Positions 8,226 through 16,188 of a stretch of DNA of 39,866 nucleotides are shown one piece after another (the stretch's first letter is position 1; each line of letters begins with the position of its first letter). Both the position numbers and the translations under genes were made by a program. Origin of the DNA: a virus; the IMG/VR virus record IMGVR_UViG_3300044956_000756, positions 1-39,866 of that record. One strand, given 5' to 3'. The notes under the pieces are model-generated. The model had not been told where the DNA came from. It saw only the letters and a program-made list of their open reading frames with translations, and did not search any database.

Positions 8226-9481
8226 TTCCCTCCGAGGATTGCGTCAGCACGTGCACGGACGTCGTCCGCTGCCGCCGGCGCAGCTGGAGCGCCGACGTTC
8301 TGGCCCAGGTCCTGAATGATCACTTCCGGACGCAACCCGTAGGTCTTGGCCTTGTTGCGGTAGTCCGCGTCGATCGCGCGCTGGCCGTCTTGTGCCGCCG
8401 CGTAGATCTGCTTCGTGATGTTCTTGAAGTCCTTCACCTGGTCGGGCGTCAGCACCTTGCCGAGCTTCAAGTGTTGGAAGTAGTTTGCCGCCCGGTCGAG
8501 CACGCCGGTGGCGGCCAGGGCCATACCCAGTTCGGATTCGCGCACCACCGAGCCCGGGTCGAGCAGCTTCATGAACTTCGTCGCACCGGCCAGCGTGGCT
8601 GCCGGCGAGGTGGTTGCCTTGTCGAGCGTCGCATTCAGCTGCTTGTAGGCGTCCGAGGTTTCCTTAAATGCCTTCGATTGGTTGCGGTAGTCATCGGCCA
8701 GCTTCATCTCGGTGTCCTGGTCGCGGCGAATCACGGCTGCGTCGCGCGTCGCCTTCGCCATTTCGCGGGTAGCGCCTGCATTCTCGCGCGACACAGCCCG
8801 GTCAGCTGCACCCTCGGACACGATTCGTTTCTCAGTGATGCCAAACTGGCGGACCTGCTCGGCCTGCTTGGCCGCCTCGAGCTGCTGCTTCAGCTGCTCC
8901 GTCACCGACTGGCCGCCCTGAAGCGCCGCGGCTTTCCACTTCGCGAATGCCTGCGAATCCTGGGCGGCCTGCTGGATCATCGTCACGCCGCGGTCATACT
9001 GACCAGGCTGCTTGAACAAGCCGAGGGCCTGGCCTTCCTGCGCCCATGCGAGCGCGTCTTCCGGGGTCTGGACCATGGCAAGCTTCTGGGCGTGGAAGTC
9101 GTGCAGTGCGATATCGCGCGCCAGACTGGTCTTCTCCGCGTCGGCCTGGTCCTTTGCGGCTGCAGCCTTGCCCTTTTGCTGGTCGATCAGCGACTTGCTG
9201 AGGGAGTCCGCTGCAGCGAAGCCTTCCGGCGTGCCGGTGGCGCGCATCGCCTGGATGCGCTGTTCGTCGGTCGCACCCTGGGGCAGGCCCGTCAAGGCCG
9301 AACGCAACTGCGCCGAGCGCTGGCGCGCCTGCTGGCCTTCCTCGAACTGCTGCCGCCCTGCCGCCAGGGTAAGCGCATTCTGCTGCAGCGACTGTTTGCG
9401 CGCATCAGCCTGATCCAGGTCGGCGGAGTACTCCATCACCGACTTTGGTGCGGTGAGGTATTGCTGAAAAATATTTGGCAT
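8222..9481 (-). CDS. Putative ejection/internal virion protein, 419 aa
   Basis: The product is highly helical, Gln/Ala-rich and largely coiled-coil-like, with no membrane segment, typical of podovirus internal core proteins. It starts at ATG 9481 (MPNIFQQY) with only a weak ribosome site and overlaps the next gene by ATGA. It stands between a DNA-transfer protein and the large internal protein, matching the three-gene ejection module of P22-like phages. Sequence family is not recognised precisely. Confidence 0.65.
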   Translation of the reverse strand: MPNIFQQYLTAPKSVMEYSADLDQADARKQSLQQNALTLAAGRQQFEEGQQARQRSAQLRSALTGLPQGATDEQRIQAMRATGTPEGFAAADSLSKSLIDQQKGKAAAAKDQADAEKTSLARDIALHDFHAQKLAMVQTPEDALAWAQEGQALGLFKQPGQYDRGVTMIQQAAQDSQAFAKWKAAALQGGQSVTEQLKQQLEAAKQAEQVRQFGITEKRIVSEGAADRAVSRENAGATREMAKATRDAAVIRRDQDTEMKLADDYRNQSKAFKETSDAYKQLNATLDKATTSPAATLAGATKFMKLLDPGSVVRESELGMALAATGVLDRAANYFQHLKLGKVLTPDQVKDFKNITKQIYAAAQDGQRAIDADYRNKAKTYGLRPEVIIQDLGQNVGAPAAPAAADDVRARADAILGGK

Positions 9482-9529
9482 TCTTGTATCCCGAAGAACC
9501 GCGGTTATGTGGGCGTGGGCGTTTGAGCG

Positions 9530-10249
9530 TCAGGGTGAATATCCCGGGCCGTAGTAGTTGAAGTTGTCGGTCTGGTCCCGGGCGCCCTCGACAATAGGTG
9601 AGCTGGACCCGCCTACCTTCCTGCCATAAAGTGCCGCAAGCTGGTTGCCGGCATTGCCCCAGATATTGGCTTGGGCCAGGCGCGCAGATCCCGCGGTTTC
9701 CCCGGCCGCCACCATCAATGCGCTGTTCCTTCCTGCCATGTCGGCGCCGGAGGAGGAAATGCTCTGGGTCGCTGTTTGCCCGACCCCTGCGAGCGCCGCC
9801 AGGCGGTTCAGCCGGTCGGTGCGCGCCTGGTTCTCTCGTGCGTACGCCGCGCTGTAGCCGCTCGCGGCATAGTCGGTGCCGTACTGCGCCGCTGCCTTCA
9901 GCGCGGCGCCGGAAACACGCCCGCCAGATGCGGCAATCCGACGATCGATCGCCTGCTGGCCCTGCGTCAGCCCGAACTGATAGCCCGGCTCCATCTGGAT
10001 TTTGCTGGTATCGAGCGGGGTGTCGTTCTCGGCAGCGAGCTTTCCGAGCGCTACCTTGCCGGCCTCCAGATAGGGAGCCTGGTTGGCTTGCGTGATGTCG
10101 AACTGGCGGCGGTTCTCGGAAATCGCGTCATTCGTTCCCTGGGCCGTTTTGTCGGCGGCCTTGCTCACTGCCTTGGAACTCATGTACGCGCCGCCGATGG
10201 CAGCTGCGCTCGCGCCAAGCGCGACTACTGTTGATGCGGCCCATACCAT
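9530..10249 (-). CDS. DNA transfer/ejection protein, P22 gp7-like position
   Basis: The 239-aa product begins with a hydrophobic glycine/alanine-rich segment (about residues 5-25), then EPGYQFGLTQGQQAIDRR and SGGRVSGAALKA motifs. These are shared by many phage proteins annotated as DNA transfer or injection proteins. It ends in a Tyr/Pro/Gly tail. ATG 10249 follows GGAGAG. The role is to leave the capsid with the DNA and help form a path across the cell envelope. Confidence 0.72.
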   Translation of the reverse strand: MVWAASTVVALGASAAAIGGAYMSSKAVSKAADKTAQGTNDAISENRRQFDITQANQAPYLEAGKVALGKLAAENDTPLDTSKIQMEPGYQFGLTQGQQAIDRRIAASGGRVSGAALKAAAQYGTDYAASGYSAAYARENQARTDRLNRLAALAGVGQTATQSISSSGADMAGRNSALMVAAGETAGSARLAQANIWGNAGNQLAALYGRKVGGSSSPIVEGARDQTDNFNYYGPGYSP

Positions 10250-10251
10250 TT

Positions 10252-10737
10252 CTACTCTCCCTTCAATTTCCGTTGGTTGGCGACGAACTGGGCATTCTCG
10301 CTACCGCCCACAAGCTGCTGCGTGGTGCAGTCGGTCAGCATGACCGCCAGCTTGTCCAGGTCCGTCTCGTCGGTCGGGTGGTAGCAGGTCATGACCGTTT
10401 CCTCGAGCGCGTGCGCAGCGCGCTTGATCCCGGCTTCCGAGATGCCCGTGTACGGCGCGCAGATCTCCTCGATGCCGTCGTCGGTCATCAGGAGGATTCG
10501 CCCCTTCGAGATCGTGGTGATGTGCTTCGTCTTGTGCACCGCACCGACGGCCGTGACGCCCTTTGGAATCGTCATCTCGCGCGCGAACAGGCCTGGCGCG
10601 AAGAAGTGCCGCACCGGGCACTCGACCTGCGGCAGGTCCGTCATCGACTCCTGCAGCCGGATGATCTTCTCGCGCATCGCGGCCGGGTCCGACTGCGGTA
10701 CCGGCTCGAAGCCCTTTCCGTAGGTGACCTTGATCAT
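10252..10737 (-). CDS. Cupin-like phage protein, 161 aa
   Basis: ATG 10737 overlaps the stop of the preceding gene (ATGA). The sequence has the pattern of a small cupin family common in phage structural clusters: GLFAREMTIPKG, VHKTKHITTISKG, then PYTGISEAGIKR and YHPTDETDLDKL. Two conserved His residues lie in the first beta-strand pair. Role in the virion is unknown; position among neck and tail genes suggests a structural or assembly function. Longer upstream frames overlap the neighbouring gene and are rejected. Confidence 0.7.
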   Translation of the reverse strand: MIKVTYGKGFEPVPQSDPAAMREKIIRLQESMTDLPQVECPVRHFFAPGLFAREMTIPKGVTAVGAVHKTKHITTISKGRILLMTDDGIEEICAPYTGISEAGIKRAAHALEETVMTCYHPTDETDLDKLAVMLTDCTTQQLVGGSENAQFVANQRKLKGE

Positions 10738-11105
10738 CCGGCCACCCCGATCTCGCCCTCGCCTGACACCGACAGCGCGCCGGCGGTGCTGGCCCCGCCC
10801 ACCAGGAAGTCGGCGGCGTCGATGCGCAGCAAGCCGTACCAGTCGTAGGAGCTGTTCGCCGGGACCACCTGGCCCTGGCCGATCACCTCGGTCCCGGCGG
10901 CGTTCGCGCCGGTCGCGCCCAGCCACATCGAGAATGCCGCCGCGGCGTTGGTCCTGTTCGTGACGCGCAGGTGCTTCAGCACGATGTACTGAGCAGATGC
11001 CCCGGCATTCACCCCGCCCTGCGCCGTCGGCGGGTTGAGGAGGTTGGTGGACAGCGCCGCCGTCAGTGCGATGGGGCCGAAGCGGAAGGTTTTGTTCGAT
11101 GCCAT
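10734..11105 (-). CDS. Putative virion structural protein, 123 aa
   Basis: The product (MASNKTFRFG start at 11105) is rich in Ala, Gly, Thr and short beta-type segments, with no charged helical regions. It resembles small head- or neck-associated proteins of short-tailed phages with a C-terminal GALSVSGEGEIGVA-type segment. It lies between the collagen-like protein and the cupin-like gene and is joined to the latter by ATGA. Family function is not established. Confidence 0.65.
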   Translation of the reverse strand: MASNKTFRFGPIALTAALSTNLLNPPTAQGGVNAGASAQYIVLKHLRVTNRTNAAAAFSMWLGATGANAAGTEVIGQGQVVPANSSYDWYGLLRIDAADFLVGGASTAGALSVSGEGEIGVAG

Positions 11106-11113
11106 GAAGTTTC

Positions 11114-11782
11114 CTAACTTGAAAGTATTCCGTTTGCGACCAGGGCGGCGATCACGCCGGCAAGGTTGCCGCCCGAGGCCTTGGGGCCCTGCGCCGGCTT
11201 TCCGTTGCAGCCGAATCCGCCCGAAACCTCGACGCTGGTAAACGCGCCGGCGGCCGGCTCGACGCTGCCGATCGCCGGCGGCGCCGCGAAGTCGCCCAGC
11301 ACCGCCACCGTGCCGCTCTTGTCGGGCATGGTCCAGGTGCGCGCGGCGGTGGCGGCCGAGCTGATCCAGCTGGTCACCGTTCCCGTGGCATTCTTCAGGT
11401 TCAGCCTGAACTGGGTGAGCCCGGGCACACCGTCCGCGGCATCCTTCGACCTGAGCGGCACGTAGACGCCGTCCACGGCCGGCGGCACGAGCATCTGCTC
11501 CTCGCCCGGGTCGTCCTGCAGCAGGAACAGCGGCAGGCCTGGCTCGCCCTGCAGGCCTGCCCGGCCCGGCGGCCCGGGCAGGACGTCCGGCGTTTCCGAT
11601 CCTTCGCCCAGGAATGCCGTCAGCGCCGCACTCTGCGCGGTAAGGTTCGCCGTGGCCTGCACCTGGTTGTTGAGCGATTCGAAGTACCGTGCCCATTCGG
11701 GCGACAGGAACAGGTCGACCTTCCGGCCGCTGATCTCCAAGGTGCCGAGCGCGACCCGGGTTGGTGGTGGAACTCTAAGCAT
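11114..11782 (-). CDS. Tail/neck accessory protein with collagen-like patch
   Basis: The 222-aa product starts MLRVPPPTRVALGTL and has a short Gly-X-Y stretch (PGPPGRAGLQGEPGLP, about residues 69-84) of the kind that trimerises phage fibre proteins. The C-terminal half contains a repeated-type segment (TWTMPDKSGTVAVLGD) found in tail-fibre and head-fibre proteins. It overlaps the gp10-like gene by 8 bases. It is probably a trimeric accessory protein or needle/fibre component. Confidence 0.65.
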   Translation of the reverse strand: MLRVPPPTRVALGTLEISGRKVDLFLSPEWARYFESLNNQVQATANLTAQSAALTAFLGEGSETPDVLPGPPGRAGLQGEPGLPLFLLQDDPGEEQMLVPPAVDGVYVPLRSKDAADGVPGLTQFRLNLKNATGTVTSWISSAATAARTWTMPDKSGTVAVLGDFAAPPAIGSVEPAAGAFTSVEVSGGFGCNGKPAQGPKASGGNLAGVIAALVANGILSS

Positions 11783-13160
11783 CGTCGATCGCCACTGCGT
11801 GAATGTTGAAGGGCACCGGGTCCGAGCAACGGATGCGGAAGACGCGGTCGCTGGCCGTGCCCAGCATCTGCCAGCGCACCTTCTGCATCCAGCGACCGAT
11901 CGCGCCCAGGGAGCGCATCAGCCTGGGGCCGAAGGTGAACCCGCCATCGTTCGAGATCTCCAGCGTCACGTTCCCGCCATGGCCGGTCGTGCAGGCCAGC
12001 TCGAGGCTGCGGAACGTGATCGGTTCCATGCTGGCCTTGACCATGTGCGGCCAGGTGCGCTCACGCACCAGCGGGTCGGCGCCGTAGGTGTAGGTGTTCT
12101 GGTCGATCAGGTACAGGTTGCCCTGCGCGTCGCCGGCATACTGGCCGCCGTTCACCAGGCAGACCGAGGTGACGCGCAGCGGCGCCCAGCCCGATCCCCA
12201 CTCGGCCCGCTCGTGCCACTGCTGCATGGCCGCGTCGTAGACCAGGGTGGTGGCCAGGCCCGGGGCATTGATGCCGATGAACTCATGGCCGTCGACCTGG
12301 TAGGCCCACATGGTGGCGGCGCCGAGGTCCGTTGACTTGGCCAGCATCTGCTCCATTGCCCTTGTCGACCTCCGGACAGGCTCGTGTCCCGACATCTGAT
12401 AAACAATGCCTCGGCCTTTGCGAGTTTGCCCAATCCAGAATATTGAGTCGGCAGCGACAATGCACGCATTCGGACCGACACACCCGACGTCGATCTTTGC
12501 CGAGTTGTTGCGCGCGAACGGGAACATCGCTCCGCCGCTGTTGCCCCAGATTTCGGTGGTGTAGGCGCCGAGCAGGACCAGCTCGCTGTGCGACACCAGG
12601 GCGCTGACGATGTTGTCAGGCTGCGAATCCGCCGACGAGAAGTCGAGCGCGTCCATCGAGCTCGCGTCGTCGAGCGCGGTAAGGTAGAACTGGTCGGTAC
12701 CGGGCGCCACGAAGACCATGTAGCCGTCGATAAAGCCGACCGACTTCGAGCCGCGCCATCCCTCCGCCGTGATTCCGGCGAGGATATTGGTGTTTAGGTT
12801 GAACACGTCTCCGCCGGCGCCGCCAACGATCACCAGCTGGGTATTGTTGTGCGCCATACCAACCGGGCCGCCAGCGCTCGACAACGTACCCCGGCCGACT
12901 GGCACACCGTTGACGATTTCCAGCAGCTCGCCGCCGGCGACCACGAACCAGCGGCCTTCGACGTTTCGCTGGCCGCGCACCTCGGCGCCCAGCGACAGGT
13001 AGGTGGCCAGGCCGGGCGCCGAAACCTGGGTCAGCACGCGGGTCTCGCCCAGGCCCTCGACCTGCTCGAGGTAGCAGTTAATCGCGGTCTGCACCGCCGC
13101 CTTGCGGTCGTCCAGGTGGTAGCTGGGGCCGATGCAGGCGATGAAGTTGCGACCGGCCAT
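11775..13160 (-). CDS. Packaged-DNA stabilisation protein, P22 gp10-like
   Basis: The 461-aa product matches the P22 gp10 type of tail hub/plug proteins: beta-propeller-like repeats, an NVEGRWFVVAGG segment, GAYTTEIWGNSG and a C-terminal immunoglobulin-like end. Such proteins extend the portal tube and seal DNA in the head after packaging. ATG 13160 is chosen because its TGATG junction with the upstream stop is preceded by AAGGGATGG; ATG 13169 three codons earlier is possible. Confidence 0.82.
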   Translation of the reverse strand: MAGRNFIACIGPSYHLDDRKAAVQTAINCYLEQVEGLGETRVLTQVSAPGLATYLSLGAEVRGQRNVEGRWFVVAGGELLEIVNGVPVGRGTLSSAGGPVGMAHNNTQLVIVGGAGGDVFNLNTNILAGITAEGWRGSKSVGFIDGYMVFVAPGTDQFYLTALDDASSMDALDFSSADSQPDNIVSALVSHSELVLLGAYTTEIWGNSGGAMFPFARNNSAKIDVGCVGPNACIVAADSIFWIGQTRKGRGIVYQMSGHEPVRRSTRAMEQMLAKSTDLGAATMWAYQVDGHEFIGINAPGLATTLVYDAAMQQWHERAEWGSGWAPLRVTSVCLVNGGQYAGDAQGNLYLIDQNTYTYGADPLVRERTWPHMVKASMEPITFRSLELACTTGHGGNVTLEISNDGGFTFGPRLMRSLGAIGRWMQKVRWQMLGTASDRVFRIRCSDPVPFNIHAVAIDDA

Positions 13161-13825
13161 CAGTTCCATCCCTTCAGGATATTGCCGCCCGCGCTATGCG
13201 GGGTCAGCGGGTTCGCCGATAGCATTGCAGGGCGGACGTTTGCGTTCGCGACGTTGAAGCGGGCACGCTTCTCGGCCAGCAGCAGGCTGGCGTTCACGCC
13301 ACCGAGCAGCGCCGGGGCCATGGCCACCGCCAGCGAGGCGGCGAAGGCGCCCTGGTATCCGGACGGCAGCGTGTACTCGGTGTCGAGGTCGACGAAGCTC
13401 GAGAACGGCGCGCGCGTGAGCAGGCTGAGCGTGTTGCCGGCCGCCGCCGGGTAGAGGTAGACCGTTGCCAGGCCGTCGAACGCCCAGACTTCCGGCCTGC
13501 CCCCCTGCTCCTTCAGCTGGATGCCGTTGTACTGCTCCATGGTGATGGACGTCATGGGGAAGCCATCAGCCTGTGCCGCCATGATTTCATCGCCAGGACC
13601 GATCGCGGCGAACGGGCCGGCGGCCAAGGTAAAGCTCGAACCGGTCACGCTCGCCGAGGCGATCACGTCCTGGGGCGTCATGTCGCGGCCCGCGCTCCAG
13701 TCGTCGGCGATCGCGTTCAGGCGGCGCAAGCACGCGGCGGCCAGGTCGGCGTCGAGCACCTCGCCTGGCGACAGCCGGTTCATGCTCTCGAGCGCGAGGG
13801 TGATGATGGTGCGGGCCGTGACCAT
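13160..13825 (-). CDS. Head-tail connector, P22 gp4-like tail accessory factor
   Basis: The 221-aa product starts MVTARTIITLALESMNRLSPGE. It shows the helical N-terminus followed by a beta-rich middle (FPMTSITMEQYNGI, RPEVWAFDG) that I associate with gp4-type connector proteins, which attach below the portal. Its place between coat and gp10-like genes fits P22 order. ATG 13825 is close behind the preceding small gene. Confidence 0.78.
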   Translation of the reverse strand: MVTARTIITLALESMNRLSPGEVLDADLAAACLRRLNAIADDWSAGRDMTPQDVIASASVTGSSFTLAAGPFAAIGPGDEIMAAQADGFPMTSITMEQYNGIQLKEQGGRPEVWAFDGLATVYLYPAAAGNTLSLLTRAPFSSFVDLDTEYTLPSGYQGAFAASLAVAMAPALLGGVNASLLLAEKRARFNVANANVRPAMLSANPLTPHSAGGNILKGWN

Positions 13826-13828
13826 GGT

Positions 13829-14008
13829 TTATTCGCCTTCGAGCGGCTGTGCGTCGCTGGTCGAGGCCTCGGCGGCCGCGGCCTTCGCCTTCTTCGGGTC
13901 GACGTAGCCCGGGCCGTAGCCTTGAGCGGTCAGCGCCTGGTGCTCGGCCTTGTCGTTTGCGACAGCGAAGCCGACGCCCTTGGTCAGGGCCATGTTCAGT
14001 GGGTACAT
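13829..14008 (-). CDS. Small protein after the coat gene, 59 aa
   Basis: ATG 14008 follows a clear GGAG site. The product begins MYPLNMALTKGVGFAV, includes EHQALTAQGYGPGY and ends in a Lys/Ala/Glu tail. Similar short proteins follow coat genes in other P22-like phages of Burkholderiales, from memory. No function is known; a capsid-associated role is possible. The longer open frame reaching 14281 is a shadow of the coat gene. Confidence 0.62.
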   Translation of the reverse strand: MYPLNMALTKGVGFAVANDKAEHQALTAQGYGPGYVDPKKAKAAAAEASTSDAQPLEGE

Positions 14009-14064
14009 GCTTTCTCCTGTGGATAAGTGGAACGGGCCAGCGCTGGGCCGGCCCGGATCCGGGT

Positions 14065-15339
14065 TTAGTTGGTGCGACGGACAGCGAAGTTCGGCAGGGT
14101 CACCGCGGCACCCCACAGGATGTCGAAGCGGCTGATGAACTTGTTCGCCGTGATGTCGTAACCGCGCACGAAGCGCAGCGTGACGCCGCCTTCGTCGGCC
14201 AGCGACGCCTGGTAGGCCATGTCCATGCCGCCCGGCAGTTCCTGCTTCGGCGAGACGAAGGTCAGCGCATCGCGGTGCCACACCATGTTCTGGGTGTAGG
14301 TGGTGTTCGCCGCGCCCGAGGTGATGGTGATCGCGGCGTTGTCAGCTGGACGCGCGGTGACGTTCTGGTAGGCGCCGCCGGCGATGATGGCCGGGCTGCA
14401 GACGATGGTCGCGTTGCCAGCGGCGTCGGACGACACGGGAGCGGTGACCAGGAACGACTGCAGCACGCCCGTCGACTGCTTGGTTTCCGGATTGACCGAG
14501 AACACGCCGGCGATGGTGAAGGTGTCGCCCTGGTTCAGGCGCAGGGCGGCAGCGGCCGTCCAGCCGTCGGTCACCAGGTTGGTGGTCGCCTGGTACGGGT
14601 TGTCGGTCGCGCCGGCGTTGGTGATGCCCTGGTTGGCGCCGTTCACGAGCGGCGCACCGCCCAGTGGACCGACGGTGTGCGATGGCACGTTCTGCGACAT
14701 GGCGATGTCCAGGCCGGCGCCGGTCTTGATCACACCGGTCTTGTACTGCTCGGCCAGCACGCCCTGGTTGTTAAACAGGCCGGCCAGGCCAGCGACGATG
14801 TTCGCGTTCGCGCCCGGCTCGATGGCCGCCATGCGCTGGCCGTCGCGCGGCACGCTCATGCGGTCGAGCGGCACACCGGCCTGCAGCAGGTCGGCGAAGG
14901 TTGCCGGCGGGGTGCCGGGGGTGCCCACGACCTGGTGGGTACTGTTCTTCAGCAGGTTGCCCAGGCGGTAGTCCAGCAGCGCGGCCAGTTTCAGGCCGGC
15001 CGGTTTCAGGTAGCGGTCCTTGAAGGCCTTGCTGACCTTGCCGTCGCTGCCCACCGAGGTGGTCAGTTCGGTCGAGCCGATCGCGAAGTCCAGGCCCAGC
15101 AGCGGCTGCAGGGTGATCGGCACGCTGCGCTCGGTGATGTCCTGCGGGTTGGCGGTTTCGCCATCGCGGTGGGTGAACTGCACCGGCGCGCGTGCGCTGA
15201 CGCTCTGGCCCGGCTTCAGGTCCTTGTCCCAGGAATCCTTGTAGTCCGAGTTGGTGTTGCCGAGGAATGCGCTGCTGTTGTGCGCGATGCGCAGGACTTC
15301 GTTCGTGATGACCTGCGAGGTGACGAGATTGTTTGCCAT
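14065..15339 (-). CDS. Major coat protein, P22 gp5-like
   Basis: The 424-aa product has the length and pattern of the P22 coat family: MANNLVTSQVITNEVLR at the start, RSVPITLQPLLG, a beta-rich insertion region in the middle, the conserved WHRDALTFVSP segment and the C-terminal SRFDILWGAA motif. It adopts the HK97-type fold and builds the icosahedral head. It lies directly after the scaffold gene, as in P22. Confidence 0.92.
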   Translation of the reverse strand: MANNLVTSQVITNEVLRIAHNSSAFLGNTNSDYKDSWDKDLKPGQSVSARAPVQFTHRDGETANPQDITERSVPITLQPLLGLDFAIGSTELTTSVGSDGKVSKAFKDRYLKPAGLKLAALLDYRLGNLLKNSTHQVVGTPGTPPATFADLLQAGVPLDRMSVPRDGQRMAAIEPGANANIVAGLAGLFNNQGVLAEQYKTGVIKTGAGLDIAMSQNVPSHTVGPLGGAPLVNGANQGITNAGATDNPYQATTNLVTDGWTAAAALRLNQGDTFTIAGVFSVNPETKQSTGVLQSFLVTAPVSSDAAGNATIVCSPAIIAGGAYQNVTARPADNAAITITSGAANTTYTQNMVWHRDALTFVSPKQELPGGMDMAYQASLADEGGVTLRFVRGYDITANKFISRFDILWGAAVTLPNFAVRRTN

Positions 15340-15351
15340 GAATGGCTCCTA

Positions 15352-16188
15352 TTAACGTTGTGCCTGCTCTTGGGCGTTCGCCCAGGCGATGTAGGCCTTG
15401 GTGTTGGATGGATCCGGCATGCCGTTGGGCACGCCGCCGCCGCGCGCCGGTTCGATCGGCGCAGGGGCATTGCTCGGCTTCGGCTTCGCATTCGATTTCG
15501 CGGCTTCGAGCTTGAGCTCGAGCTTGGCGATCGCGCGCCCGGCCTGCAGGGCGCCCATCTTCGAAATGCTGGCGGCTTCGTCCGCGTTGTCGGGGTCGGT
15601 CAGGTATTCGATGACGCCTTTCGGGTCGTCAGCGTGGAAGATCGCGTCGGTGGCAGGCTTGGGCGTGCCGCTGCGATCCGCGAGGCCGCCGAAAGCCTCG
15701 TCCAGTTCCGCCGAGAGCGTGTCGAACTTCTCCGGGCCCCATTCCTTGGCGAGCGTTTGAACGACCCCATGGCGACGCTCGGCCTCGGCCTGCTGCTCGC
15801 GCATCGTCGGTGCAAGCTTCTGGGCCTGCTCTGCGATTTGGCGTTGCAGCTCGGCGCGGGTCAGCGTCACGGGCTCGTCGTCGTCCACCTGGTTGTGGTC
15901 CTGCTGTTGCTGCTGCTGGCCGCCGGCCGGAGCCGAGGCGCGCAGCTCGTATTTCTGGCGAGTCAGGTTGTCGACGCGGCGGCGCAGGCGTTCGATTTCG
16001 CGCTGCTCCGGGGTCTTCTCCTTCTTCGTTTCCGCTGCTGCTCCGTTGCCGTCGCCCGCGTTGGCGGCGCCGCCGGTATTCCCGTCATCCTGGTTGGACT
16101 GGTCGAGGTGGTCGGCACCGGTGTTTGCGGTGTCGCCTGCCGCGGCGGCGGTGCCGCCCGTTGGCAATGCGGTGTCATTGACGTTCAA
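15352..16188 (-). CDS. Scaffolding protein
   Basis: The 278-aa protein is acidic at the N-terminus, poor in hydrophobic residues and largely helical, with a coiled-coil-like middle (PEQREIERLRRRVDNLTRQ), a glutamine run and a flexible Pro-rich segment before the C-terminal helix. This matches phage scaffolds, which guide coat assembly and then leave. It lies between portal and coat genes. The start is TTG 16188, in a TTGA overlap with the portal stop and with GGAG 8 bases upstream; no nearby ATG fits. Confidence 0.82.
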   Translation of the reverse strand: MNVNDTALPTGGTAAAAGDTANTGADHLDQSNQDDGNTGGAANAGDGNGAAAETKKEKTPEQREIERLRRRVDNLTRQKYELRASAPAGGQQQQQQDHNQVDDDEPVTLTRAELQRQIAEQAQKLAPTMREQQAEAERRHGVVQTLAKEWGPEKFDTLSAELDEAFGGLADRSGTPKPATDAIFHADDPKGVIEYLTDPDNADEAASISKMGALQAGRAIAKLELKLEAAKSNAKPKPSNAPAPIEPARGGGVPNGMPDPSNTKAYIAWANAQEQAQR